NCBI RefSeq assembly: GCF_000467185.1
Contig: NZ_BATM01000056.1
Span: forward strand, 1 to 33,739
Origin: Vibrio ezurae NBRC 102218
Lineage (GTDB): Bacteria; Pseudomonadota; Gammaproteobacteria; Enterobacterales; Vibrionaceae
DNA: 33,739 bases
Direction of reading: 5' to 3'
Positions 10,142-20,757 of this stretch are shown piece by piece. The first letter of the stretch is position 1; each line of letters starts with the position of its first letter. Under the pieces are notes generated by a model. That model was given only the letters and a program-made list of their open reading frames with translations, was not told the DNA's origin and did not search any database. Position numbers and translations under genes: made by a program.

Positions 10142-11122
10142 ATGCGTAAGTTAATGATCCCAGTATTGGTGGTTGCACTAGCACTGATGCTAATGTCGGT
10201 ATTTGTGGTCCCTGAAGGTGAGCGCGGTATCGTTGTTCGATTTGGTCGTATCTTAAAAGATAATAATGATATTTCTCGTATCTACGAGCCAGGTCTGCAC
10301 TTCAAAATGCCTTTGTTTGATAACGTTAAGCGTTTAGACGCACGTATTCAAACGATGGATGGTCGTTCTGATCGTTTCGTAACGTCAGAGAAAAAAGACG
10401 TTATCATTGATTCGTACGTGAAATGGCGTATCGAAGACTTTGGTCAATACTACCTAGCAACAGGTGGCGGTAACGCACTGACGGCACAGGCGCTTTTAGA
10501 GCGTAAAGTGACTGACGTGCTTCGTGCTGAAATCGGTTCTCGTGAAATCAAGCAGATTGTATCGGGTCCTCGTAACACTGCCGTTCTACCTGACGAGTCA
10601 GAGTTAGATGATACAGTTTCAGAAGCAGCACGTGCTGCGGTAGAAATTGATGGTGAGCGTGACAAGATCATGTCTGTGGTACTGGACGATACTCGTCAAA
10701 GTGCGATGGATGATTTAGGGGTTCGCGTTGTTGATTTCCGAATGAAGAAAATCAACCTACCGGATGAAATCTCTGAATCTATCTACCGTCGTATGCGTGC
10801 TGAGCGTGAATCAGTGGCGCGTAAGCACCGTTCTCAAGGTCGTGAGAAGGCAGAGATTATCCGTGCTCAAGCTGAGCTAGAAGTGGCAACCGTTCTTGCT
10901 GAAGCTGACCGTACTGCTCGTGTTACTCGTGGTGATGCAGACGCTAAAGCCGCTAAGATCTATTCTGATACTTACAGTAAAGATCCTGAGTTCTACAGCT
11001 TTGTTCGTTCATTGCATGCGTATGAGAAATCTTTCTCTGAGAAAGGGGACATCATGGTTCTCGATCCTAAGAGTGACTTCTTCCGTTTCATGAATGATTC
11101 AAACGGCGCACCAAAGAAGTAA
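10142..11122 (+). CDS. hflC: FtsH regulator HflC (SPFH protein)
   Basis: Partner of HflK in the HflKC cage that encloses FtsH in the inner membrane. The 326-residue protein begins with a signal-anchor transmembrane helix (about 5-23), followed by the Band 7 domain with the conserved VVPEGERGIVVRFGR start, and an alanine/glutamate-rich helix (about 215-280). A GGGAG ribosome binding site lies within the last codons of hflK, which ends two bases upstream. The gene ends the long operon: a strong intrinsic terminator follows 17 bases after the stop. Confidence 0.97.
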   Translation: MRKLMIPVLVVALALMLMSVFVVPEGERGIVVRFGRILKDNNDISRIYEPGLHFKMPLFDNVKRLDARIQTMDGRSDRFVTSEKKDVIIDSYVKWRIEDFGQYYLATGGGNALTAQALLERKVTDVLRAEIGSREIKQIVSGPRNTAVLPDESELDDTVSEAARAAVEIDGERDKIMSVVLDDTRQSAMDDLGVRVVDFRMKKINLPDEISESIYRRMRAERESVARKHRSQGREKAEIIRAQAELEVATVLAEADRTARVTRGDADAKAAKIYSDTYSKDPEFYSFVRSLHAYEKSFSEKGDIMVLDPKSDFFRFMNDSNGAPKK

Positions 11123-11139
11123 ACTAGATTAAGTATTAC

Positions 11140-11166
11140 AAAGGCTCCTGTTTAGGAGCCTTTTTT
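11140..11166 (+). terminator. Intrinsic terminator after hflC
   Basis: AAAGGCTCCT and AGGAGCCTTT form a 10-bp stem with a GTTT loop, followed by a T run. It closes the tsaE-to-hflC operon. Confidence 0.9.
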
Positions 11167-11187
11167 ATTGAAAGAGGAATCGGCGTG

Positions 11188-11373
11188 ATGTCACAAGGAA
11201 TTTGGATAGCCATTGGCTTGGTATTGGTTTTAGAAGGCTTAGGTCCACTGTTAGCGCCTAACGCATGGCGAAAAATGATGTCGCAAATGAGCCAACAGCC
11301 AGACAATCAACTGCGTAGGTTAGGAGGGTGTCTAGTTGTAGCAGGAGCGGTGATTACTTTTATGCTGTTGTAA
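11188..11373 (+). CDS. DUF2065 small inner-membrane protein (YjeT family)
   Basis: A 61-residue protein homologous to E. coli YjeT (DUF2065), whose function is unknown. Two hydrophobic segments are visible (about 4-22 and 44-60), joined by a short polar loop with the family pattern W+KMMSQMSQQPDNQLRRLGG; the LVLVLEGLGPLL segment is nearly identical to YjeT. ATG 11188 is chosen by alignment with YjeT; GTG 11185, one codon earlier, is equally compatible with the AGAGGA site. It sits between hflC and purA as in E. coli. With the hflC terminator upstream it probably depends on read-through or its own weak promoter. Confidence 0.85.
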   Translation: MSQGIWIAIGLVLVLEGLGPLLAPNAWRKMMSQMSQQPDNQLRRLGGCLVVAGAVITFMLL

Positions 11374-11471
11374 TCGCTAGAAAGTTAGGCGTTTAAGTTT
11401 AACTAAATTTGATAATCCATAATTATTTTATAGAGAGTGCTTAAAAAATGACTGCAAATTTAATTTTTCGA

Positions 11472-11480
11472 TGCTAAAAT
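11472..11480 (+). promoter_or_regulatory. Candidate purA promoter (extended -10)
   Basis: TGC-TAAAAT forms an extended -10 element; the -35 region at proper spacing is poor, as is common with extended -10 promoters. Transcription would start near 11487, about 25 bases before purA. I looked for a PurR box (ACGCAAACGTTTGCGT-like) and saw none. Confidence 0.5.
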
Positions 11481-11490
11481 CCTTTTTTAA

Positions 11491-12825
<1,335 letters not shown>

Positions 12826-12850
12826 TCATTAAATGATTGACCTTAAATAA

Positions 12851-12877
12851 AAAAAACCGGCTTTCGCCGGTTTTTTT
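12851..12877. terminator. Bidirectional terminator between purA and hmp
   Basis: CCGGC-tttc-GCCGG flanked by six As and seven Ts forms an 11-bp stem readable on both strands, serving the convergent purA and hmp genes. Confidence 0.92.
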
Positions 12878-12894
12878 GTTATTGGTATAATGGA

Positions 12895-14079
12895 TTAAAG
12901 CACTTTATGCGGACCGAAACACTCGTAGTGAAGCTGGTCTTTATCAAAGCCAAGTTTAACCAACTGTTCTGCTGCAAATTGCATGAAAGGAACAGGGCCA
13001 CAGAAATACACTTCTGCATCTGTTGGTAGTTGTTGTTGGTTTAGCTTAGACAGATCAATTAAGCCTTCAAATTGGAAATCTTCTGCTTGTTTATCACTTT
13101 CTAGTGGCGCGCGGTACCAAGTGAACTGCTGTAGATTGCTGTGCTTGTTACACAGTTCCGTGACGTGATCTTTAAAAGCGTGTTGTTCGCCATTTTCAGC
13201 TGCGTGTAACCAAGTAACCGCTTTATCAGAACCTTGCAGTGCTTCTAGCATAGATAGCATAGGCGTTAGACCCACACCAGCAGAAACCAGTACCACAGGT
13301 TTATCGGATTCCGTTTGCAAGAAGAAGTCACCCGCCGGTGGCGCGACTTTAATGATGTCACCTTGTTGTAGGTCATCGTGTAAGAAGTTAGACACTCGGC
13401 CTTCACCATCACGTTTTACTGAGATACGGTAAGTTTTCCCATTTGGCGCAGCCGAAAGGCTGTATTGACGAATCTCTTGGTTTTCAAACTTCTCAGTATT
13501 GATGTAAATACCTAGGTATTGTCCTGGGTTGAAATCCATTACTGCCTTGCCATCAGTGGGTTGCAGTACAAAACTGGTGATGACTGAGCTCTCTTGGTTC
13601 TTTTCGATAACTTCGAAATCTCTCAGCCCACGCCAGCCACCAGTAAGGCTTTCGTTATCCACATAAATCTGTTCTTCACGTTGGATGAAGACGTTCGCTA
13701 ATACACCATAGGCTTCACCCCATGCATCTAGCACTTCTTGACCAGGAGAAAAGAGTTCATCAATCGTTGCTAATAGGTGACCACCCACAATATTGTATTG
13801 CTCAGCTGTAATCATGAAGCTGGTGTGCTTTTGCGCGATTTTTTCCACAACAGGCAATAGGGCACCAAGATTATCGATATTTGCTGCGTAACCACAAATG
13901 GCATTGAACAGTGCTTCTCGCTGATCGCCATTGCGCTGGTTACTCATGTTAAATACATCCTTCAATTCAGGATTGTGAGCAAACATACGGTCATAAAAAT
14001 GAGCGGTTAATTTAGGGCCAGTTTCTGCGAGAAGAGGAGCCGTGGCTTTAACGGTATCGATCGTTTTCTGTTGCAACAT
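12895..14079 (-). CDS. hmp: Flavohemoglobin, nitric oxide dioxygenase Hmp
   Basis: Cytoplasmic flavohaem enzyme that oxidises NO with O2 and NAD(P)H to nitrate. The 394-residue protein has a globin domain (about 1-136) with distal Y29 and Q53 and proximal haem ligand H85, an FAD-binding domain with RQYSLS (about 205-210), and an NAD domain with SAGVGLTPM and the conserved GPHKVL C terminus. The start is ATG 14079, preceded by GGAAG and matching the E. coli N terminus; the open frame extends 12 codons further upstream but that part crosses the operator region and has no counterpart. It is divergent from nsrR, with a strong NsrR-type operator between them, so NO should derepress it. Confidence 0.97.
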   Translation of the reverse strand: MLQQKTIDTVKATAPLLAETGPKLTAHFYDRMFAHNPELKDVFNMSNQRNGDQREALFNAICGYAANIDNLGALLPVVEKIAQKHTSFMITAEQYNIVGGHLLATIDELFSPGQEVLDAWGEAYGVLANVFIQREEQIYVDNESLTGGWRGLRDFEVIEKNQESSVITSFVLQPTDGKAVMDFNPGQYLGIYINTEKFENQEIRQYSLSAAPNGKTYRISVKRDGEGRVSNFLHDDLQQGDIIKVAPPAGDFFLQTESDKPVVLVSAGVGLTPMLSMLEALQGSDKAVTWLHAAENGEQHAFKDHVTELCNKHSNLQQFTWYRAPLESDKQAEDFQFEGLIDLSKLNQQQLPTDAEVYFCGPVPFMQFAAEQLVKLGFDKDQLHYECFGPHKVL

Positions 14080-14095
14080 CTTAGTCTTCCATTTA

Positions 14096-14118
14096 AAGGT
14101 GTATTTAATATTCATCTT
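14096..14118. promoter_or_regulatory. NsrR operator in the hmp-nsrR spacer
   Basis: Half sites AAGGTGTATTT and ATATTCATCTT sit either side of one central base, an 11-1-11 arrangement; 8 of 11 positions are symmetric. This matches the gammaproteobacterial NsrR motif (AAGATG-CATTT type half sites). It lies 17 bases upstream of the hmp start, well placed to block hmp transcription, while its distance to nsrR (71 bases) leaves autoregulation open. Confidence 0.8.
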
Positions 14119-14188
14119 TAGTGTTGTATAAAATGTATATTAAAGTCAACAAAAGAATTACACTGGGGGGACGATATGGAGTACCCCT

Positions 14189-14614
14189 ATGCAAATTACC
14201 AGCTTTACTGACTACGCTATCCGCACACTGATTTATTTGGCCGCCTTAAAAGAGGATGAGCTGACCAATATCACTCAAGTGAGTGAGGTGTTTGACATCT
14301 CACGTAACCACATGGTGAAAATCGTGAATAAGCTAGGACAGAAAGGCTTTATTGAAACGATTCGCGGTAAAAATGGTGGCATTCGGCTCAACCAGCCTGC
14401 GAGTGAAATCAATATTGGTGATGTTATTCGTGAGCTAGAACCTTTAAAGGTGATCAATTGTGCTCCAGAGTTTTGCCATATTACCCCAGCCTGTCGCCTA
14501 AAAAGCTATCTGCATAAAGCCAAAGAAGCCTTTTTAGCAGAACTCGATAAATGCTATTTAGATGATTTAGTCGATAATAATTCCGATTTAATGATTCTTT
14601 TGTCCAAGGTATAG
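14189..14614 (+). CDS. nsrR: NO-sensing transcriptional repressor NsrR
   Basis: Rrf2-family repressor holding an Fe-S cluster that NO destroys, releasing NO-defence genes such as hmp. The 141-residue protein has a winged helix-turn-helix (about 1-65, with [12 protein letters not shown] as recognition helix region) and the cluster cysteines C91, C96 and C102 in the order [16 protein letters not shown], exactly as in E. coli NsrR. GGAG at 14178-14181 lies seven bases before ATG 14189. The next gene in the same direction, 89 bases on, is rnr, an order also found in E. coli (nsrR-rnr-rlmB). Confidence 0.97.
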   Translation: MQITSFTDYAIRTLIYLAALKEDELTNITQVSEVFDISRNHMVKIVNKLGQKGFIETIRGKNGGIRLNQPASEINIGDVIRELEPLKVINCAPEFCHITPACRLKSYLHKAKEAFLAELDKCYLDDLVDNNSDLMILLSKV

Positions 14615-14703
14615 CCCCAGATACGAGTTATTTTACTAATTGTTAAAGCATTTTTTCCTTGTGAGGCATTACTAGAATATACTTGAATTAATATTTCTAT
14701 TTA

Positions 14704-17171
14704 ATGAGCACGCCCATGACCGATTCTAAATCTCTTGACCCCCATGCAGATCGAGAGGCGAAAAACTACGAGAACCCAGTACCGAGTAGAGAGTTTATTT
14801 TAAGCTTTTTAGAGAGTGCGGGGGTGCCAATGAATCGCAATGATCTCTTCACCGCACTTGAGTTAGCTGGTGAAGATCAATATGAAGGCTTACGTCGCCG
14901 ATTGAACGCTATGTTGCGTGATGGTCAGTTAGTCTTCACCCGCCGTCAATGCTATGCCCTTCCTGATAAACTTGAGATGATCAAAGGCTATGTGATCGGT
15001 CATAAAGACGGTTATGGCTGGGTGCGTCCAGAAGGTGTTATCGGCAAAGAGCAAGACTTAGTGCTGCCATTTCACCAAATGCGCAACATCATTCATGGTG
15101 ACTATGTACTTGCGCAGCAATCAGGTACGGATAAACGTGGTCGTAAAGAAGCCAGAATAGTTCGCGTGCTTGAAGAGCGAGCAATGAAAATTGTAGGACG
15201 CTTTTTCCTTGAATTTGGTCATGCCTATGTCGTCGCAGATGACTCACGAATCCACCATGATATTTTGATTCCTAAAGAGCATCGAATGGGGGCTCGAATG
15301 GGGAATGTGGTGGTGATCGAAGTGACCGATCGCGGCAATCGGTCTCGTGGCATGACAGGTAAAGTAGTGGAAGTACTTGGTGAAAACTTAGCACCGGGTA
15401 TGGAAACTCAGATCGCCATTCGTACTCATCAAATTCCGAATGAATGGCCAGAAGAAGTGACCAAACAAATTGCGTCGCTACAAGAAGAAGTCCCAGAAGA
15501 AGCCAAAAAAGGTCGTGTTGATCTTAGAGAGTTACCATTAGTGACCATTGATGGTGAAGATGCGCGTGACTTTGATGATGCTGTTTATTGTGAAAAGAAA
15601 AAAGCGGTGGCTGGCGTTTATGGGTCGCTATTGCGGATGTCAGTTACTACGTACGTCCAGATTCAGCATTAGATAAAGAAGCCATTAATCGTGGTAACTC
15701 CGTGTACTTCCCATCTCAGGTTGTCCCTATGCTACCTGAAGTGCTATCCAATGGGTTATGTTCATTGAACCCTCAAGTTGATCGCTTGTGTATGGTGTGT
15801 GAGATGACCGTATCTGAAAGCGGCAAGCTTTCTGGTTACAAGCACTACGAAGCGGTAATGAACTCCCACGCTCGTTTAACCTACAACAAAGTAAACGATA
15901 TTCTAAATGGTGATGAAGAATTAAATCAGCGTTATGAAACTCTGGTTCCGCACCTGAAAGAACTGCATAACATGTATCGTATTCTTAAGGAGTCTCGTGA
16001 CCGTCGAGGTGCGATTGAATTTGAAACGGTTGAAACGAAATTTATCTTCAACGCCGATAGAAAAATTGACCGCATTGAACCTGTCGTTCGAAACGATGCG
16101 CACAAACTGATTGAAGAGTGCATGATCTTAGCCAACATCGCATCGGCTTCTTTGGTGGAAAAACTAAAAGAGCCCGCTTTGTATCGTGTGCATGAAACTC
16201 CAGGTGAACAACGCTTGGTCGGTTTTAAAGACTTCCTCAGTGAGCTTGGCTTAACACTTAATGGCGGCTTAGAGCCATCACCAACAGACTATGCTGAACT
16301 CATGCACGTGGTTGCCCAGCGTCCGGATAAAGAGCTTATCCAAACAATGCTACTACGCTCGATGAAACAAGCTGTGTATAATCCAGACAACGCTGGCCAC
16401 TTTGGCTTGGCGCTGAAACGCTACGCACACTTTACTTCACCTATTCGCCGCTATCCTGATTTACTATTGCACCGTGCAATTAAGTATCTCATTGCCAAGC
16501 AAGAAGGGCGCAATACAGACCGCTGGACGCCAACCGGAGGCTATCATTATTCATTTGATGATATGGATGTATTTGGTGAGCAATGTTCTATGACCGAGCG
16601 TCGCGCTGATGATGCAACTCGTGATGTGAACGATTGGCTCAAGTGTGAGTACATGCAAGACCACGTAGGTGAAGAGCTTGATGGTGTGATTGCGAATGTG
16701 ACTGGCTTTGGCTTTTTTGTGCGTTTAACTGAACTGCATATTGACGGCTTAGTGCATATTTCAACATTAGCTAACGACTATTATCGTCATGATGCGGTGA
16801 GTCAGCGTTTAGTGGGTGAAAGTTCAGGGCAAGTATATCGCCTTGGTGATACGGTGAAAGTGAAGGTGTTAGCCGTCAACTTGAACGACAAGCAAATCGA
16901 TTTTGAACTGGTTGGCAGTCAGCGCACTCCTAGAGGCAAAGGCAAAACGGCCAAGAAACGTTTAGTGGAAGACGCTAAACGTTTTGATGAAAAGAAAACA
17001 GGCTCATCAGCGAAGAGACGCTCTCGACGTGCTAAAGCACAGGTAGAACCAACGGTTCGCCCCGATGGCAGTAAAGACGGTGCACCTGCACCGAAAAAGC
17101 CTAAGTCGAACAAAGCAAAGAAAAACAAAGCACGCGGCAAGAAGAACACCGCTCGCGGCCCTAAGAAATAA
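14704..17171 (+). pseudogene. rnr: Ribonuclease R, interrupted by a -1 base frameshift
   Basis: RNase R is a processive 3'-5' exoribonuclease of the RNB family that degrades structured RNA, rRNA fragments and trans-translation targets. The frame from 14704 codes the N-terminal helical and cold-shock domains and the catalytic [18 protein letters not shown] (to residue 300), then runs into 22 unrelated residues and stops at 15670-15672. From about 15604 the next frame continues the protein without loss ([18 protein letters not shown]) through the RNB core, the S1 domain (about 16670-16900) and a Lys-rich tail. The break is at the A6 tract 15598-15603; seven As would restore a protein of about 822 residues, of usual length and with the exact E. 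coli spacing. Both parts are otherwise intact, which suggests a recent mutation or a sequencing error rather than old decay. Confidence 0.93.
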
Positions 17172-17184
17172 GAGAAGCAATTAA

Positions 17185-17922
17185 ATGAGTAACGAATATA
17201 TTTATGGTATCCATGCAGTCAAAGCTGTATTGGAAAAAGATCCTGTACGTTTTATTGAAGTATTTGTTTTAAAGGGGCGTCAGGACGACCGTTTGTTACC
17301 TTTAATCAACCTATTGCAATCTTATGGTGTTTCTATCCAACAAATGGGTCGCAAAGCATTAGATGACAAAGCAAAAGGTGCAAATCATCAGGGCATTATT
17401 GGTCGTGTTAAAGCGGCAAAAGCGTTGAATGAGAATGACCTTGATAGCATCTTGTCTGCTGAGCAAAATCCACTACTGCTTATCTTAGATGGCGTGACTG
17501 ATCCGCATAACCTTGGCGCATGTCTACGTAATGCTGATGCTGCTGGCGTAGCCGCTGTGATTGTCCCAAAAGACAAGTCTGCACCATTAACTGCGACCGT
17601 CAGTAAAGTCGCTTGTGGCGCGGCAGAGACAGTGCCTTTGATTCGCGTGACTAACCTTGCGCGTACGATGCGTCACCTACAAGAACAAAATGTATGGATT
17701 GTCGGTACCGCAGGCGAGGCCACTCACGATGTTTACCAAAGTAAACTCACAGGCCCACTGGCAATTGTGATGGGAGCAGAGGGGGATGGTATGCGTCGTC
17801 TCACTAGAGAAACCTGTGATGACTTAATCAAGATCCCAATGGCAGGTTCAGTGTCTAGCTTAAACGTATCTGTTGCTTCTGGCGTGTGTTTGTTTGAAGC
17901 AGTAAGACAGCGTCAAAGCTAA
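17185..17922 (+). CDS. rlmB: 23S rRNA Gm2251 2'-O-methyltransferase RlmB
   Basis: SPOUT-fold enzyme that methylates the ribose of G2251 in the P loop of 23S rRNA using S-adenosylmethionine. The 245-residue protein has an N-terminal substrate-binding domain (about 1-75, starting [12 protein letters not shown]) and the SPOUT domain with motif 1 [18 protein letters not shown], motif 2 [10 protein letters not shown] and motif 3 [15 protein letters not shown], which form the trefoil knot. It starts 13 bases after the rnr stop and is probably co-transcribed with nsrR and rnr; a frameshifted rnr could lower its expression by polarity. Confidence 0.97.
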   Translation: MSNEYIYGIHAVKAVLEKDPVRFIEVFVLKGRQDDRLLPLINLLQSYGVSIQQMGRKALDDKAKGANHQGIIGRVKAAKALNENDLDSILSAEQNPLLLILDGVTDPHNLGACLRNADAAGVAAVIVPKDKSAPLTATVSKVACGAAETVPLIRVTNLARTMRHLQEQNVWIVGTAGEATHDVYQSKLTGPLAIVMGAEGDGMRRLTRETCDDLIKIPMAGSVSSLNVSVASGVCLFEAVRQRQS

Positions 17923-17946
17923 TTATTGCCAAAATAGCATTGAATG

Positions 17947-17974
17947 AAATAGGAGCTTCGGCTCCTATTTTTGT
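17947..17974 (+). terminator. Intrinsic terminator after rlmB
   Basis: AAATAGGAGC and GCTCCTATTT form a 10-bp stem capped by the very stable TTCG tetraloop and end in a T run. Confidence 0.92.
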
Positions 17975-18147
17975 TTGATGAACAAAGAGAGAATTAGTGT
18001 GCTTTCCTTATTTTTATTCGGTCAATTCCTCTTTTAGCTATTCATTAATAACCGCTTTAAATACAAAGATTTATGAATTTTAAATGGTGAAAGTCAAACG
18101 GAATAATCAGGCGAACAAACTATCTTTGTCTGAAAGGGCGTTTTTGC

Positions 18148-18176
18148 TTGATCTTATTGAGCGGTTTCTGTACTAT
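18148..18176 (+). promoter_or_regulatory. Candidate rpsF operon promoter
   Basis: TTGATC, a 17-base spacer and TACTAT, each matching four of six sigma-70 positions, lie about 100 bases before rpsF. A start near 18183 would place the whole S6:S18-type hairpin in the leader. The rest of the 17975-18147 stretch is AT-rich and I see no gene in it. Confidence 0.45.
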
Positions 18177-18216
18177 TTGCCGTCCTTAAAACTCGGTCAT
18201 TTATCTTTAGTTCCTT

Positions 18217-18250
18217 GCTTCCTCTGGACGACCGGGCCACTCGTGGAAGC
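18217..18250 (+). promoter_or_regulatory. S6:S18-type autoregulatory leader of rpsF
   Basis: GCTTCC (18217-18222) pairs with GGAAGC (18245-18250) and, inside it, ACGA (18228-18231) with TCGT (18241-18244). The unpaired segment right after the upper 5' arm begins with CCG (18232-18234). The S6:S18 complex is known to bind a leader hairpin with an exposed CCG that mimics its 16S rRNA site and so to repress its own operon. Position, 23 bases before the rpsF start, and the CCG fit; I have not compared it with a covariance model. Confidence 0.7.
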
Positions 18251-18273
18251 TAATAATCCGTAAGGAGCAACAC

Positions 18274-18663
18274 ATGCGTCATTACGAAATCGTATTCATG
18301 GTGCACCCTGATCAAAGCGAGCAAGTTGCTGGCATGATCGAGCGTTACACTGGTTCTATCAACGAAGCTGGCGGTACTGTACACCGTCTAGAAGACTGGG
18401 GTCGTCGTCAACTGGCTTACCCAATCAACAAGCTTCACAAAGCTCACTACGTTCTTATGAACGTTGAAGCTGATCAAGCTGTGATCGACGAGCTAGAAAC
18501 TGCTTTCCGTTTTAACGATGCAGTTCTACGCAACATGATCATGCGCACTAAAGGCGCTGTGACTGAGCAATCAATCATGCTTAAGCAAAAAGAAGAGCGT
18601 GCAGAGCGTGCTCCTCGTCGCGAAGAGCGTACTGAAGCTAAGCCAGAAGCATCTGCTGAGTAA
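18274..18663 (+). CDS. rpsF: 30S ribosomal protein S6
   Basis: Small-subunit protein that binds 16S rRNA with S18 in the platform. The 129-residue protein starts [18 protein letters not shown], carries the [14 protein letters not shown] motif, and ends in a charged Glu/Arg tail, the region that RimK glutamylates in E. coli. TAAGGAG lies six bases before the ATG. It leads the rpsF-priB-rpsR-rplI operon, and the dense use of codons such as CGT, GAA and CTA/CTT is typical of highly expressed vibrio genes. Confidence 0.98.
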   Translation: MRHYEIVFMVHPDQSEQVAGMIERYTGSINEAGGTVHRLEDWGRRQLAYPINKLHKAHYVLMNVEADQAVIDELETAFRFNDAVLRNMIMRTKGAVTEQSIMLKQKEERAERAPRREERTEAKPEASAE

Positions 18664-18671
18664 TTGATTGT

Positions 18672-18974
18672 ATGACCAATCGAATGGATTTAAGCGGCAT
18701 TGTTGCTAAAGATCCAATTCGAACACGAAGCCCCTCAGGGATTTTACATTGCCAATTTTGGCTTGAGCATCGCTCAAATGTAATGGAAGCCGAGCTTCCG
18801 AGACAGGTTTACTGTCGAATGCCAGTAGTGGTGAGTGGTAAAAGGTCACACACATTAACTCAAGAACTAGTTAAAGGCAGTTCAATCAAGGTAAGTGGCT
18901 TTGTCGCTTATCAAACAAGCCGAAACGGTTTGGGAAAATTGGTTTTACATGCCGAAGATATCACTCAAATTTAA
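18672..18974 (+). CDS. priB: Primosomal replication protein PriB
   Basis: Single-stranded-DNA-binding OB-fold protein that, with PriA and DnaT, restarts collapsed replication forks by reloading DnaB. The 100-residue protein shares the N-terminal MTNRxxLSG, the SPSGIxHCQFxLEHRS core and the LVLHAEDI end with E. coli PriB. It begins eight bases after rpsF and keeps the conserved position between rpsF and rpsR. Its codon use is less biased than that of the ribosomal neighbours, as expected for a low-abundance protein, so translation is probably tuned within the shared mRNA. Confidence 0.95.
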   Translation: MTNRMDLSGIVAKDPIRTRSPSGILHCQFWLEHRSNVMEAELPRQVYCRMPVVVSGKRSHTLTQELVKGSSIKVSGFVAYQTSRNGLGKLVLHAEDITQI

Positions 18975-18987
18975 GATCAGGAGATAG

Positions 18988-19218
<231 letters not shown>

Positions 19219-19251
19219 TCGGTCGGTTTATTAAGAATAGAGGATTAAATA

Positions 19252-19704
19252 ATGCAAGTTATTCTACTTGATAAAATCGGTAACCTAGGTGCACTTGGCG
19301 ACACTGTAAACGTTAAATCTGGTTACGCTCGTAACTACCTTATTCCTCAAAATAAGGCAGTAATGGCTACTAAAGCAAACGTTGAAATGTTTGAAGCACG
19401 TCGTGCTGAACTTGAAGCTAAAGTTGCTGAGCAACTAGCAGCTGCTGAAGCTCGTGCTGAGAAAGTTAACGCTCTAGAAGCTGTTGTTATCGCTTCTAAA
19501 GCTGGTGACGAAGGCAAACTATTCGGTTCTATCGGTACTCGTGACATCGCTGACGCTGTTACAGCTGCTGGCGTTGAAGTTGCTAAGAGCGAAGTTCGTC
19601 TTCCTGAAGGCGCACTACGTAACACTGGTGAGTTCGAAGTAAGCGTTCAACTTCACTCTGAAGTTTTCGCAACTGTGAAACTACAAGTTGTTGCTGCAGA
19701 GTAA
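19252..19704 (+). CDS. rplI: 50S ribosomal protein L9
   Basis: Large-subunit protein with an N-terminal rRNA-binding domain ([32 protein letters not shown]), a long exposed alanine/glutamate helix (about 45-75) and a C-terminal domain. It binds the base of the L1 stalk and helps suppress ribosome slippage. At 150 residues it matches the family. AGAGGA precedes the ATG, and the operon ends at the terminator that follows. Confidence 0.98.
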   Translation: MQVILLDKIGNLGALGDTVNVKSGYARNYLIPQNKAVMATKANVEMFEARRAELEAKVAEQLAAAEARAEKVNALEAVVIASKAGDEGKLFGSIGTRDIADAVTAAGVEVAKSEVRLPEGALRNTGEFEVSVQLHSEVFATVKLQVVAAE

Positions 19705-19727
19705 TTTTTTACTCTAATGATGACTTT

Positions 19728-19757
19728 AAAACACCGGCCTTAGGTCGGTGTTTTTTT
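19728..19757. terminator. Terminator between rplI and the convergent DUF481 gene
   Basis: AAAACACCGGCC and GGTCGGTGTTTT form a 12-bp stem (one G-T pair) with a TTA loop, followed by Ts; the A run on the other side lets it act on both strands. Confidence 0.88.
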
Positions 19758-19763
19758 ATGCCC

Positions 19764-20522
19764 TTAAAACAAGAAGAGTAAGTTAACGGAAAATACAGAA
19801 TCAGTATGGCTTAGCCCATCTGGTACTTTGTTGTGGTATTGACGGTTGTGCACCAGCTTTAATGCAATATCTTCGGTAATTTCATTAATCACGGAGATTT
19901 CCGTGTCTGTTCTAGTATTACTTTCACCGGCGACGACAGTGAGGTCGGTTCCTACCGATAGAGATTTAATTGGCTTCCAAACCAAAGAGAAATTGCCACG
20001 TACAATCGCTTCCTGAACGGTCTCTTTCGTTATGATATCGTCATCGTCTATTTCATCTAAATTCGGTTCTTGATATCGATAACCAGGACCTAATTCGCCT
20101 TCAATTAACAGATGTTTTGTATTGGTGAGCTGATAACCTAAACCGACTGATACGGTATAATCCGTAAAGTAGGCACTGTATTTGGAGTCATAGCCATTAA
20201 AGTTCGAATAAGCATAGCTTTTAGGGCCTAGTTTATAATCCCCTTGCAGATCGTAAGTCGATTGGCGCTTGTCTTCTGCCCCATCTTTATACAGTAAGTA
20301 ATATTTCCATTCCCCTGTAAGACGATAGCGATTTTTGATGTATTCACCACTAAGGCGTGCATTGAGAGACTCTGAGTCTGAATTTCCAGAGTGGGCTTGG
20401 TAGCCAAATTCGACTTCACTGCTAAAAGGGGAAGGGCTTTCGATATCCGCATCAGTTAACTCTTCCGCTTGGGGTGCTGAGCACAGCAGTGATCCCAGAC
20501 AAAATAGCAATTTTTTTGACAC
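19764..20522 (-). CDS. DUF481 outer-membrane beta-barrel protein
   Basis: A 252-residue secreted protein of the DUF481 (YdiY-like) family, function unknown. GTG 20522 is chosen as start because TGAGG sits six bases before it and the product then begins with a clean signal peptide (SKKLLFCLGSLLCSAPQA); an in-frame TTG four codons upstream has no proper ribosome binding site. The mature part shows the SSEVEFGYQAHSGNSDSESL motif of the family, alternating aromatic beta strands, and a C-terminal phenylalanine, the usual signature for BAM-assembled barrels. It is monocistronic, between rplI and dnaB. The spacer 20523-20757 carries its upstream region and the dnaB promoter. Confidence 0.88.
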   Translation of the reverse strand: MSKKLLFCLGSLLCSAPQAEELTDADIESPSPFSSEVEFGYQAHSGNSDSESLNARLSGEYIKNRYRLTGEWKYYLLYKDGAEDKRQSTYDLQGDYKLGPKSYAYSNFNGYDSKYSAYFTDYTVSVGLGYQLTNTKHLLIEGELGPGYRYQEPNLDEIDDDDIITKETVQEAIVRGNFSLVWKPIKSLSVGTDLTVVAGESNTRTDTEISVINEITEDIALKLVHNRQYHNKVPDGLSHTDSVFSVNLLFLF

Positions 20523-20718
20523 GAAATACCTCAAAGTAAAATGTTGCTGATGAATTGTACTTATACCTACTAAAAATACGTCAAGATGAGGTAAACAATG
20601 ATAGACGTTTATGCACTTTATCTCCTAATGATATCTTTCTAAAAGTTGCAAATACTCGTGTCTATTTTTATGACTTCATTGATTAAAAATAATTTTCTAA
20701 ACAGATTGTGATTAGCAT

Positions 20719-20727
20719 TGGTATAAT
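20719..20727 (+). promoter_or_regulatory. dnaB promoter (extended -10)
   Basis: TG-G-TATAAT is a perfect extended -10 element; the -35 is poor. Transcription would start near 20734, giving a leader of about 24 bases before dnaB. Confidence 0.6.
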
Positions 20728-20757
20728 GCAGAAAATAGCAAGTCACTGAGCACATCC

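Noticed and set aside
15590..15610. Programmed -1 ribosomal frameshifting in rnr as the main explanation
   Set aside because: The tract reads AAG AAA AAA GCG in frame, not the efficient A-AAA-AAG heptamer, and I see no strong downstream stem. RNase R is normally made from one frame, so a deletion or sequencing error is more likely; kept only as an alternative.
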